In this document: in pieces, positions 38,431-46,569 of the stretch
How positions within the stretch are numbered: the stretch's first letter is position 1
How the letters are laid out: each line of letters starts with the position of its first letter
Source of the DNA: Parasulfuritortus sp049322515
GTDB taxonomy: Bacteria; Pseudomonadota; Gammaproteobacteria; Burkholderiales; Thiobacillaceae
Length of the DNA stretch: 64,000 nt
Assembly: GCA_049322515.1 (NCBI GenBank)
Contig: JBMOQW010000012.1
Location: 186,001-250,000 of the forward strand
Reading direction: 5' to 3'
Position numbers and translations under genes: made by a program
Notes under the pieces: model-generated
The model's database searches: none
Seen by the model: the letters and a program-made list of their open reading frames with translations, nothing else
Told to the model about the DNA's origin: nothing

Positions 38431-38441
38431 GGAGTCACACC

Positions 38442-38717
38442 ATGGCCTTTGTTCGCCGCAAACCGATGGACAAGAACCGCAAGCCCGCCGGCGGCGCCCT
38501 GTTCCGCCGCAAGAAATTCTGTCGCTTCACCGTCGAGAAGGTGAAGGAAATCGACTACAAGGATGTCGACGTGCTCAAGGACTTCATTGCCGAGAATGGC
38601 AAGATCATCCCGGCCCGCATCACCGGCACCCGCGCCCACTACCAGCGCCAGCTCGGCGTCGCCATCAAGCGCGCCCGCTTCCTGGCCCTGCTGCCCTACA
38701 CCGACCTGCACGAGTAA
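38442..38717 (+). CDS. rpsR: Small ribosomal subunit protein bS18
   Basis: The 91-residue S18 has 'FRRKKFCRFTVEKVKEIDYK', 'DVLKDFIAENGKIIPARITG' and 'YQRQLGVAIKRARFLALLPY', which are the core of the family, with a conserved Cys in 'KKFCRF'. It pairs with S6 in the 30S platform. It has an AAGGAGTCACACC ribosome site and lies 11 bp after priB. Confidence 0.98.
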   Translation: MAFVRRKPMDKNRKPAGGALFRRKKFCRFTVEKVKEIDYKDVDVLKDFIAENGKIIPARITGTRAHYQRQLGVAIKRARFLALLPYTDLHE

Positions 38718-38729
38718 GGAGACGACACC

Positions 38730-39179
38730 ATGGAAATCATCCTGATGGACAAGGTCGCCAACCTGGGCAACCTGGGCGACATCGTCAAGGTCAAGGACGG
38801 CTACGCCCGCAACTTCCTGATTCCCCAGGGCATGGCCAAGCGGGCCACGGCCGCCAACAAGGCCGCCTTTGAAGAGAAGAAAGCCGAACTGGAAAAGCTG
38901 GCTGCAGAAAAGCTGGCCGCCGCCCAGGCCCGCGCCGAGAAACTGGAAGGCTTTGTCCTGACCCTGGCGCAGAAGGCCGGCGTCGACGGTCGCCTGTTTG
39001 GTTCGGTCGGCAACGCTGACATCGCCGAGGGCCTGCAAGCCCAGGGCTTCGAGGTGAACAAATCGGAAGTTCGCCTGCCGGAAGGTCCGTTCAAGTCGCT
39101 GGGAGAATTCGACGTCTGCCTCGGCCTGCACACCGATGTGGTCGCCAACATCAAGGTCACCGTGGTGGCCGAGCAGTAA
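38730..39179 (+). CDS. rplI: Large ribosomal subunit protein bL9
   Basis: The 149-residue L9 begins 'MEIILMDKVANLGNLGDIVK' with 'GYARNFLIPQGMAKRAT', the rRNA-binding N-terminal domain. A long connecting helix (rich in Ala/Glu/Lys) and a C-terminal domain 'GVDGRLFGSVGNADIAEGL' follow. It ends the rpsF operon; a GC-rich hairpin follows at 39214-39239. Confidence 0.98.
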   Translation: MEIILMDKVANLGNLGDIVKVKDGYARNFLIPQGMAKRATAANKAAFEEKKAELEKLAAEKLAAAQARAEKLEGFVLTLAQKAGVDGRLFGSVGNADIAEGLQAQGFEVNKSEVRLPEGPFKSLGEFDVCLGLHTDVVANIKVTVVAEQ

Positions 39180-39213
39180 GCCGCCCATCCCCGCGCAAGC
39201 GGGAATGCATCGC

Positions 39214-39242
39214 ACGAAGGCCGCTTCCGCGGCCTTCGTCGT
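39214..39242 (+). terminator. Hairpin terminator after rplI
   Basis: A perfect 11-bp stem, ACGAAGGCCGC (39214-39224) with GCGGCCTTCGT (39229-39239) and a TTCC loop, is followed by CGTTT rather than a long T run. It probably terminates the ribosomal operon partially before dnaB. A TAGAAT hexamer at 39251-39256 may serve a dnaB promoter. Confidence 0.65.
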
Positions 39243-39265
39243 TTCCGCGCTAGAATTCCGCCCCT

Positions 39266-40642
39266 ATGTCCGACCGTTACGACGCCGACCTCGCCGCCCT
39301 CAAGCTGCCGCCGCACTCGCTGGAGGCGGAGCAATCCGTACTCGGCGGCCTGATGCTGGAAAACACCGCCATCGACCGGGTCGCGGACCTCATCAACGAG
39401 CAGGATTTCTACCGCGCCGACCACAAGGCGATCTGGCGCCAGATCACCCGCCTGATCAACGAGAACAAGCCAGCTGACGTGATCACCGTGGCCGAGGCCC
39501 TGGATTCGCACAACCAGCTGGAAGACATCGGCGGCCTCGCCTACCTCGACACACTGGCACGCAACACCCCCTCTGCGGCGAACATCCGCCACTATGCCCA
39601 GATCGTGCGCGAACGCGCCGTGCTGCGCCACCTGGCCGAAGTCGGCAGCGAGATTTCCGAATCGGCCTACAACCCGGAAGGCCGCAGCGCAGGGGAAATC
39701 CTCGACGCCGCCGAGGCCAAGGTGTTCCAGATCAAGGAAGCCGGCGCCAAATCCAGCCAGGGCTGGCAGGAGCTGCCCAAGCTGCTGGTGGAAGTGGTCA
39801 ACCGCATCGACGAACTGTACAGCCGCGACAATCCGAGCGACGTCACCGGCATCCCTACGGGTTTCTCCGACCTCGACAGCAAGACCTCCGGCCTGCAACC
39901 CGGCGACCTGATCATCGTCGCCGGCCGCCCGTCCATGGGCAAGACCGCCATCTCGCTCAACATCGCCGAAAACGTCGCCTTGGAAACAAGCCTGCCGGTG
40001 GCCGTCTTCTCCATGGAAATGGGCGCCGCCCAGCTGGTCATGCGCATGCTCGGCTCGATCGGCCGCCTGGACCAGCACAAGCTGCGCACCGGCAAGATCG
40101 GCGAGGACGACTGGCACAAGCTGACCAGCGCCCTCGGCCGCCTCAACGAAGCCCCGGTATACATCGACGAAACGCCTGGCCTCACCGCCATGGAAGTCCG
40201 CGCCCGGGCCCGTCGCCTGGCCCGCCAGCACGAAGGCAAGCTGGGCCTGATCGTGATCGACTACCTGCAGCTGATGTCCGGCAATGGCAACGGCGAGAAC
40301 CGGGCCACGGAAATCTCGGAAATCTCCCGCTCCCTGAAAAGCCTGGCCAAGGAATTGCACGTCCCGGTCATTGCCTTGTCGCAGCTGAACCGCTCGCTGG
40401 AGCAGCGTCCGAACAAGCGCCCGGTGATGTCGGACCTGCGTGAATCGGGCGCGATCGAGCAGGATGCCGACGTGATCCTGTTCGTCTATCGCGACGAAGT
40501 CTACAACCCGGACAGCCCGGACAAGGGCACCGCCGAGCTGATCATCGGCAAGCAGCGGAACGGCCCGATCGGCATGGTGCGCCTCACGTTCCTGGGCGAA
40601 TACACCAAGTTCGAAAACTGGACCTCGGGCTACGCCGCGTGA
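39266..40642 (+). CDS. dnaB: Replicative DNA helicase DnaB
   Basis: DnaB is the hexameric 5'-3' helicase of the replication fork. The 458-residue protein has the N-terminal collar 'LPPHSLEAEQSVLGGLMLEN', the RecA-like motor with Walker A 'AGRPSMGKTAISLN' near residue 220, 'VFSMEMGAAQLVMRM', Walker B 'LIVIDYLQLM', and 'SDLRESGAIEQDADVILFVY'. There is no intein. It overlaps alr by 4 bp. Confidence 0.98.
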   Translation: MSDRYDADLAALKLPPHSLEAEQSVLGGLMLENTAIDRVADLINEQDFYRADHKAIWRQITRLINENKPADVITVAEALDSHNQLEDIGGLAYLDTLARNTPSAANIRHYAQIVRERAVLRHLAEVGSEISESAYNPEGRSAGEILDAAEAKVFQIKEAGAKSSQGWQELPKLLVEVVNRIDELYSRDNPSDVTGIPTGFSDLDSKTSGLQPGDLIIVAGRPSMGKTAISLNIAENVALETSLPVAVFSMEMGAAQLVMRMLGSIGRLDQHKLRTGKIGEDDWHKLTSALGRLNEAPVYIDETPGLTAMEVRARARRLARQHEGKLGLIVIDYLQLMSGNGNGENRATEISEISRSLKSLAKELHVPVIALSQLNRSLEQRPNKRPVMSDLRESGAIEQDADVILFVYRDEVYNPDSPDKGTAELIIGKQRNGPIGMVRLTFLGEYTKFENWTSGYAA

Positions 40643-41721
40643 CCGCCCTAAGCCTGCGCCCGCTGGTGGCCCGGATCGACAGCGCCGCGCTGGCTCACAA
40701 CCTCGGCGTGGCCAAGCGCCTGGCCGGCCCGGCCCGTGTTCTCGCGGTGGTCAAGGCCAATGGCTATGGCCATGGCCTGGCGCGGGTAGCACATGCCCTG
40801 CGTGCGGCGGACGGCTTCGCCGTGCTCAGCCTCGACGAAGCCGCCACCTTGCGCAGCTTGGGCTTCAGCCATCCCATCGTGTTGCTGGAAGGCTTCTTCC
40901 ATGCCGACGAATTGCCGGAAATCGCCCGTCGCCATCTCATCCCGGTCATCCACCGGGAGGACCAGATCGAGGCCCTGGCACGCTTGAAAGGCCATGCCCG
41001 CATCGACGTGTATCTCAAACTGGACACCGGCATGCACCGGCTCGGCTTCCCTGAAAAGCGCTTCATCGCCGCGCTCGAGCGCCTGCGCGCCCTGCCCCAG
41101 ATCGGCCAGATCACCCTGATGAGCCATTTCGCGTGTGCCGATGAAGACGCCCTCGGCATCACCGAACCGCTGGCCCGGTTCGACGCCATTTGCACCGGCT
41201 TGGATCACCCCGTCAGCCTGGCCAATTCGGCCGCCCTGTTCCGCTACCCGGAGAGTCATCGCGACTGGGTCCGTCCAGGCATCATGCTTTATGGCGGCTC
41301 GCCCTTCGCCGGCCTGACCGGCGCCGATCTCGGCCTGTTGCCCGTCATGCGCCTGGAAAGCCAGATCATCGCCATCCAGACCGTACGCAAGGGCGAGGGC
41401 CTCGGCTATGGCCACCGTTTCGTCGCCCCGCGCGACATCCGGGTCGGCATCGTTGCCTGCGGCTACGCCGACGGCTACCCGCGCCACGCCGACACCGGTA
41501 CCCCGGTCGCCGTGGCCGGCCAGCGCACGCGCACCCTGGGCCGGGTGTCGATGGACATGCTGTTTGTCGATCTGAGCGAGCTTCCGGCCGCCCACATCGG
41601 CAGCCCGGTGACCCTATGGGGTGACGGCGTACCGGTTGACATGGTCGCCGAGGCTGCCGGCACGATTGCCTACGAACTGCTGACTGCGCTGGCCCCGCGT
41701 GTAAGAATCCTTGCTGAATAA
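40639..41721 (+). CDS. alr: Alanine racemase
   Basis: Alr makes D-alanine for peptidoglycan with PLP. The 360-residue protein carries the PLP lysine in 'LAVVKANGYGHGLARVA'. 'DTGMHRLGF', 'RPGIMLYGGSPF' and the second-subunit catalytic Tyr region 'GLGYGHRFVAP' with 'GRVSMDMLFVDLS' are conserved. The start is a GTG that overlaps the dnaB stop (GTGA). The dnaB-alr linkage is common in proteobacteria. Confidence 0.96.
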   Translation: MTALSLRPLVARIDSAALAHNLGVAKRLAGPARVLAVVKANGYGHGLARVAHALRAADGFAVLSLDEAATLRSLGFSHPIVLLEGFFHADELPEIARRHLIPVIHREDQIEALARLKGHARIDVYLKLDTGMHRLGFPEKRFIAALERLRALPQIGQITLMSHFACADEDALGITEPLARFDAICTGLDHPVSLANSAALFRYPESHRDWVRPGIMLYGGSPFAGLTGADLGLLPVMRLESQIIAIQTVRKGEGLGYGHRFVAPRDIRVGIVACGYADGYPRHADTGTPVAVAGQRTRTLGRVSMDMLFVDLSELPAAHIGSPVTLWGDGVPVDMVAEAAGTIAYELLTALAPRVRILAE

Positions 41722-41736
41722 GGTCCCGCTTCCCCT

Positions 41737-42531
41737 ATGTCCGACATCCTGAACAAGATCCTCGCCGTCAAGGCGGAGGAAATCGCCGCGGCCCGCGCCG
41801 TCCGTCCGCTCGAAGCCCTGCGCGAAGCCGCCGCCGCGGCGCCCGCGCCACGCGATTTCGTCGCCGCGGTCCGCGCCCGGCTGGATGCCGGCCGCCCGGC
41901 CGTGATCGCAGAGATCAAGAAGGCCAGCCCAAGCAAGGGCGTGATCCGGGCCGACTTCCGGCCCGCCGAGATCGCCGCCAGTTACGCCCGCGGGGGCGCG
42001 GCCTGTCTGTCGGTGCTGACCGACCGACAATTTTTCCAGGGTGCACCTGAGTATCTGCTGGAAGCGCGAGCGGCTTGCGACCTGCCGGTCCTGCGCAAGG
42101 ACTTCATCGTCGACCCCTACCAAGTGGTCGAAGCCCGTGCCATGGGTGCCGACTGCATCCTGCTCATCGCCGCCTGTCTCAGCGTGGCCGAGATGCGGGC
42201 GCTGGAGGTCGAGGCCCAAGCCCTCGGCATGGCCGTGTTGGTCGAATCGCACGACGGCGAGGAACTCACGGCCGCGCTTGCGCTCGAAACCCCGCTGATC
42301 GGCATCAACAACCGCAACCTGCGCACCTTTGAGACCCGGCTCGAGACCACCCTCGACCTGCTGCCCCGCATCGGCCGGGAACGGATCGTGGTCACCGAGA
42401 GCGGCATCCTGGCCCCCGAACATGTCCAATTGATGCGACACCAAGGGGTCGGCACCTTCCTGGTTGGCGAAGCGTTCATGCGCGCAGCGGACCCAGGCGC
42501 TGAACTGCGCCGGCTCTTCGTGCCCACCTGA
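41737..42531 (+). CDS. trpC: Indole-3-glycerol phosphate synthase
   Basis: TrpC closes the indole ring in tryptophan synthesis. The 264-residue monofunctional enzyme has 'VIAEIKKASPSKGVIRADF', 'GAACLSVLTDRQFFQG', 'VLRKDFIVDPYQV', 'IGINNRNLRTFE' and 'VVTESGILAPEHVQLM', with the catalytic Lys and Glu residues in place. It is not next to trpA, B, D, E or F in this window. It lies 15 bp after alr. Confidence 0.97.
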   Translation: MSDILNKILAVKAEEIAAARAVRPLEALREAAAAAPAPRDFVAAVRARLDAGRPAVIAEIKKASPSKGVIRADFRPAEIAASYARGGAACLSVLTDRQFFQGAPEYLLEARAACDLPVLRKDFIVDPYQVVEARAMGADCILLIAACLSVAEMRALEVEAQALGMAVLVESHDGEELTAALALETPLIGINNRNLRTFETRLETTLDLLPRIGRERIVVTESGILAPEHVQLMRHQGVGTFLVGEAFMRAADPGAELRRLFVPT

Positions 42532-42867
42532 GCCGCTTGGCCATGACATGACAAATCAATCACTTCCATCCCAGACGCCAAGCCGAGGCCCGGGCCCGTG
42601 GATTCGCCAAGCGGCCAGGATGAGTTGTTGCTAAATTGCCACGGCCCTGGGCCCACACCCCAGACAAAACTGGAATAGGGCTTTGGGCGCAACCCAAATT
42701 ATTGACAGAATACGGGTAACTTCTCGCGCGAGAGGTTGTTTCCGCCCACTCGCCGTCGACCCAGTTGGGTTAAGGCGAGGCGGGGGTTGACTCGGTCGAG
42801 TTAGCGGCCGTGGGAGTCCTCCGCGAACAAGCTTAAGAGTTTCCTAAACCTGTAAAGGAGTGAAAAC
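42532..42867 (+). other. Porin leader region with four inverted repeats
   Basis: No gene is seen in these 336 bp. Four perfect inverted repeats occur: TTTGGG/CCCAAA (42682-42698), CTCGCGCGAG (42723-42732), ACCCA/TGGGT (42759-42770) and ACTCG/CGAGT (42790-42801). TTGACA lies at 42702-42707 without a good -10 at 17 bp; TTGGGC (42683-42688) with CAGAAT (42706-42711) is an alternative promoter. If transcription starts near 42718 the porin mRNA has a structured leader of about 150 bases. Confidence 0.45.
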
Positions 42868-43788
42868 ATGAAGAAGTCCCTGATCGCCCTGGCTGTTGCT
42901 GGCGTTGTTGCCGCCCCCGCCGCCTTTGCCGCCACCGGCAACGTTGATGTCTATGGCAAGCTGCGCGTCTCCCTGAGCTCTATCGACGGTGACTGGGAAC
43001 TGGGTGACCAGGTCTCCCGCATCGGCTTCAAGGGCACGGAAGACCTGGGTGGTGGCCTGAAGGCCGTGTGGCAGATCGAGTCTGGCGTCGGTGGTAACGG
43101 CATGACCGGTGGTGTGGGTACCGCTTCCATCGCCAGCCGTAACACCTTCGTCGGCCTGGCCGGCGGCTTCGGTACCGTTGTCATGGGCCGTCACGACACC
43201 CCCTACAAGATGGCCGGTTCCGCCGACCTGTTCGGCGACACCCTGGCTGACGCCCAGAACAACGGCGGCATCATCGGTGCTGGCAACTTCGACCTGCGTG
43301 TCGACCGCGCCCTGGCCTACATCTCCCCCGACTTCAGCGGCTTCCACGTGGCTGCCGCCGTCGTCCCGGGTATTGCTGGCGACAACGAACTGACCGACGC
43401 CTACTCCGTGGCCGCCATGTACAAGAACGGCCCGCTGAACGCCTCCCTCGGCTACGAAGACCACAACAACCTTGCTGACGAAGATGCTTGGAAGGTTAAC
43501 GTGGGCTACGCCATGGGCGACCTGAAGCTGGGTGCCACCTACGAAAGCCAAGAGTACGCTGGTAACGACAACGACAACTGGCTGGTTTCCGCCGCCTACG
43601 GCATGGGCCCGATCACCCTGGCTGCCCAGTACGGCGACACCGAAACCAATGACTTCAAGCAGTGGACCCTGGGCATGATCTATGCCATGAGCAAGCGCAC
43701 CAGCGCCGCTCTGGCCTACTCCAACATCGACTTCGATGGTGGCGACGACATCGATGCCTTCACCGTTCAGCTGAACCACGACTTCTAA
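42868..43788 (+). CDS. Gram-negative general porin (trimeric, betaproteobacterial type)
   Basis: The 306-residue precursor has a signal peptide 'MKKSLIALAVAGVVAAPAAFA', then 'ATGNVDVYGKLRVSLSSID' (first strand), 'SRIGFKGTEDLGGGLKAVWQ' in the second, 'NTFVGLAGGFGTVVMGRHDTP' (start of the constriction loop), and ends in a terminal Phe ('AFTVQLNHDF') as needed for outer membrane assembly. It is smaller than Neisseria or Bordetella porins. The ribosome site AAAGGAGTGAAAAC is strong and the codon use is biased to common codons, suggesting high expression. A strong terminator follows. Confidence 0.94.
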   Translation: MKKSLIALAVAGVVAAPAAFAATGNVDVYGKLRVSLSSIDGDWELGDQVSRIGFKGTEDLGGGLKAVWQIESGVGGNGMTGGVGTASIASRNTFVGLAGGFGTVVMGRHDTPYKMAGSADLFGDTLADAQNNGGIIGAGNFDLRVDRALAYISPDFSGFHVAAAVVPGIAGDNELTDAYSVAAMYKNGPLNASLGYEDHNNLADEDAWKVNVGYAMGDLKLGATYESQEYAGNDNDNWLVSAAYGMGPITLAAQYGDTETNDFKQWTLGMIYAMSKRTSAALAYSNIDFDGGDDIDAFTVQLNHDF

Positions 43789-43819
43789 TTCGACACCCAG
43801 TCGTTTAGAAATCACAAAA

Positions 43820-43847
43820 GGGCGCGAGCAATCGCGCCCTTTTTTTT
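43820..43847 (+). terminator. Rho-independent terminator of the porin gene
   Basis: GGGCGCGA (43820-43827) pairs with TCGCGCCC (43832-43839) around a GCAA loop, followed by eight T (43840-43847). It lies 32 bp after the porin stop. Confidence 0.95.
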
Positions 43848-44276
43848 AGGTTAAACCACAAGCTAGCGCAATCCCCTCGACTCGGACCGCATCGTGACCA
43901 GGCCAGTGGCCTACGTGTTCACATGAATTCTCGGATCAAGGGTGGCGCGCCATGATGCAAACCCAACCGCGGTCTGGCCGATTCGACCGACTGGACATCA
44001 CGCACGATTTCAGAGTGGTCGTGGTCGTTGGAGAAGGCGGTGTGACTGACGGTTAGCCATGCCGGACTGGACGACCTTCCGGACACGCATTCGTGAGTGA
44101 TGGAGACCGACGCCTGTTCAGAATCCTGTTCCCATGAGCCCGCTGAATCCAGGCTCTGGATTCCTACTTGCGCCCCCGGGCGCCCCCTGACCCGCACCCA
44201 TGGGCCGGGCGGTGTGGAGATGCCCGATCCGCTTAGGGTGCGGATTCAACCCGCACCGTCGAACGGGGCATCCACC
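43848..44276. other. Gene-free stretch between porin and ccmI
   Basis: I see no supportable gene in these 429 bp; the ORFs present lack ribosome sites and recognisable products. There is a palindrome GCGCCC-CC-GGGCGC at 44170-44183. A 7-bp hairpin, GGTGCGG (44237-44243) with CCGCACC (44251-44257), lies just downstream of ccmI on the minus strand, without a T run; it may partly end the ccm transcript. Confidence 0.5.
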
Positions 44277-45521
44277 TTAATCCCGCACGCGATCGATCAC
44301 AAGTTTGACCCCGGTTGCCCCCACCTTGACCTTCGCCAACGACCCTTCCAGGTCGCCCGGGGCGCCCTTGACTTCACCTGACTTCGCGATGCGGGCCGTC
44401 AGGTTGACTTCCTTGAACCGGGACAGCGCATTCTCCGGGGTCATTGCCATGGCATCGCTGAGCTCGAACTCGAGCGGGAACTTGCCCGCCGTGGCCCGAA
44501 TCGCCGCGACCGGGGCGCCCCCTTCGCCGGGCCGCGCAAACAGGAACACGACATCCTCGGGCTTGACCTTGGCCTTCAGCGCGGGGGCGACATCGACCAC
44601 GCCCTTGATGGTCGCACCGGGGTTGGCAGCGGATTTCCCAGCATCGGCGAGATTGTCCATGCCGCCATTGAGCCCAGCCATGGCCAGGCGGCTGGCTTCC
44701 TTTTCCGCCTCGGCGATATCCTGGGCGTAGGGGGCCTCGGGCGGCAGCAACTTGCCCAGCCGCTTGAAATAGTAGGCGGCCTGGGCGAAGTTCCTTTGCT
44801 GGAAGTTGTGGATGCCGGCCAGTTCCAGGCCCTTGAGATCATCCGGATCCTTTTCGAGGGCCTTGAGGACCAGTTCCATCGGCTTGCCGGACAGGTCGCG
44901 CTGCTTGGCAATGGCCAGCACCTCGGCGTAGCCGGTCATCACCGACGGTTCGTCGGGACGCAGGGCCAGGGCCTTTTCGTAGGCCGCCAGGGCTTCCGGC
45001 CAGTGTTCGACCACCGCGTAGGTCTTGGCCAGGAGGGTCCAGGCTTCAGCATTGTTCGGATCGGCCTTGGCCTTTTCCTCGACCTGCGCAATCAGCTTCA
45101 TGACATCGTGCCCCCCGGCAGCAGCGTCGGACTGGGACGCCACGGCATCGATGGCGCCGGGATTGCCGATCGTCAGGTAGAAGCCGATGGCGCAGGCGGG
45201 CAGCAGGACGGCCAGGCCATAGCCCAGGGACCGCCCGCCCCGGCGGACCGCCGGAGCGACTTCCTCGACCTCCAGGGCATCAGCGGCGAGGCGGGATTCG
45301 AGCTCGACCTTGGCTTCCTCGTACTGGGCAGGGGTGAGCAGGCCATTGTCACGGTCCACGCTCATTTCGCGCAGTTGGTCGCGATACACCGCGATGTTGA
45401 TGCCCCGGCGCCCGGCCTGGGCCGATGTGACGCGCGTACGCAGCAGTGGTGGCAGGACAAAGGCCAAGGCCAGCACCACGAGCAGGGCAACAGCGCCCCA
45501 GAAAGCAAAGGATGAGTTCAA
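44277..45521 (-). CDS. ccmI: Cytochrome c maturation protein CcmI
   Basis: CcmI chaperones apocytochrome c to the haem ligation complex. The 414-residue product has two membrane helices (residues ~5-25 and ~98-115) with 'NIAVYRDQLREMSVDRDNGLL' between them. A periplasmic TPR domain follows (e.g. 'NNAEAWTLLAKTYAVVEHWP' and 'EALAAYEKALALRPDEP'). A C-terminal extension contains 'GVVDVAPALKAKVKPEDVVF', as in the longer CycH-type proteins. It is last in the ccm operon. Confidence 0.94.
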   Translation of the reverse strand: MNSSFAFWGAVALLVVLALAFVLPPLLRTRVTSAQAGRRGINIAVYRDQLREMSVDRDNGLLTPAQYEEAKVELESRLAADALEVEEVAPAVRRGGRSLGYGLAVLLPACAIGFYLTIGNPGAIDAVASQSDAAAGGHDVMKLIAQVEEKAKADPNNAEAWTLLAKTYAVVEHWPEALAAYEKALALRPDEPSVMTGYAEVLAIAKQRDLSGKPMELVLKALEKDPDDLKGLELAGIHNFQQRNFAQAAYYFKRLGKLLPPEAPYAQDIAEAEKEASRLAMAGLNGGMDNLADAGKSAANPGATIKGVVDVAPALKAKVKPEDVVFLFARPGEGGAPVAAIRATAGKFPLEFELSDAMAMTPENALSRFKEVNLTARIAKSGEVKGAPGDLEGSLAKVKVGATGVKLVIDRVRD

Positions 45522-45580
45522 AGGATGCTCCTAGAAACAGGCATGCGTAAGGAGGGGGGCTTCAACCGCACTGGGGGCTA

Positions 45581-46054
45581 TCAGCGATCGTCGTCTTCCA
45601 GCAATCGGGCCGCCTGCTTGATCGCGGCCTCGCTGGCCTGGTCGGTCGGTTTGAGGGCGCGGCGTCGGCGCAACGTGAAATACCAGGCGATGCCGCCAAT
45701 GACGAGAAACAGCGCCGGGCCAAGCCAGAGCAACAGGGTGTAGCTGCGGAACGGGGGCTTGTAGAGCACGAAATCGCCGTAGCGGTCGGTCAGGTAGGTG
45801 ATGACTTCCTGGTCATTCTTGCCATGCTTCATCTGCTCCCGGATTTCCCGGCGCAGGTCCTCGGCCAGCTCGGCATGGGAACCGGCCAGGGATTCGTTCT
45901 GGCAGACCAGGCAACGCAAGTCCTCGGCCAACAGGTTCATGCGCGCCTCGATGGCCGGGTCCTCGCCGACCGGAACCGCTTCGCCGGCGTGGACCGGGAG
46001 GGACAGCACGGTGAACAGGGCAAACAACAGCGAGGTCAGGAAGGGGCGGCTCAT
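45581..46054 (-). CDS. ccmH: Cytochrome c maturation protein CcmH (CcmL-type)
   Basis: CcmH keeps the apocytochrome cysteines reduced for haem attachment. The 157-residue protein has a signal peptide, the thiol motif 'DLRCLVCQNESLAGSHAELA' (LRCxxC), and a C-terminal helix 'LLLWLGPALFLVIGGIAWYF'. The start at 46054 overlaps the ccmG stop by 4 bp. The acidic tail 'ARLLEDDDR' ends the protein. Confidence 0.95.
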   Translation of the reverse strand: MSRPFLTSLLFALFTVLSLPVHAGEAVPVGEDPAIEARMNLLAEDLRCLVCQNESLAGSHAELAEDLRREIREQMKHGKNDQEVITYLTDRYGDFVLYKPPFRSYTLLLWLGPALFLVIGGIAWYFTLRRRRALKPTDQASEAAIKQAARLLEDDDR

Positions 46055-46569
46055 TGGTTCAGATCCTTGAGCAGCGGGTCGAATTTCTTCTGCCAGCTGT
46101 CGGCGTCGATCGGGCCGACGTGTTTCATCCGGATGATGCCCTGCTTGTCGATGACGAAGGTCTCGGGCGTGCCGGTCACGCCATAGTCGATGCCGACCCG
46201 GCCATCCAGATCGTCCACCACCACCCGGTAAGGGCTGCCCGCCTTGGCCAGCAGGGCCTCGGCCTCGCGGTCCTTGTCCTTCCAGTTGAGGCCGTAGACT
46301 GGCACGCCGGCCTGCGAGAGCTGCATCAACACGCCATGCTCCTGACGGCAGGAAACGCACCAGGGCGCCCAGATGTTGAGCAGCCAGACCTGGCCCTTGT
46401 TCTGCGCCGGGGAAAAGGTGACGCCGGGCTGGCCAATGACCGGCAAGGTGAAGGCCGGGGCCGGCTTGCCGATGAACGGCGAAGGCACTTCGCGCGGGTT
46501 CAGTTGCAGACCGACCAGCAGAAAACCGGCCAGGACGACAAAGACGATCAAAGGCAACCAGCGGTTCAT
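46051..46569 (-). CDS. ccmG: Cytochrome c maturation thioredoxin CcmG/DsbE
   Basis: The 172-residue protein has an N-terminal anchor and a thioredoxin fold with active site 'WAPWCVSCRQEHGVL'. The family-specific 'YGLNWKDKDREAEALLAK' and 'DYGVTGTPETFVIDKQG' are also present. It reduces the CcmH/apocytochrome disulfide and is recharged by DsbD, which is also in this window. It overlaps ccmF and ccmH by 4 bp each. Confidence 0.96.
   Translation of the reverse strand: MNRWLPLIVFVVLAGFLLVGLQLNPREVPSPFIGKPAPAFTLPVIGQPGVTFSPAQNKGQVWLLNIWAPWCVSCRQEHGVLMQLSQAGVPVYGLNWKDKDREAEALLAKAGSPYRVVVDDLDGRVGIDYGVTGTPETFVIDKQGIIRMKHVGPIDADSWQKKFDPLLKDLNQ

Noticed and set aside
43848..44276. Small ORFs between porin and ccmI
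   Set aside because: No ribosome sites and no recognisable products; composition fits non-coding DNA.
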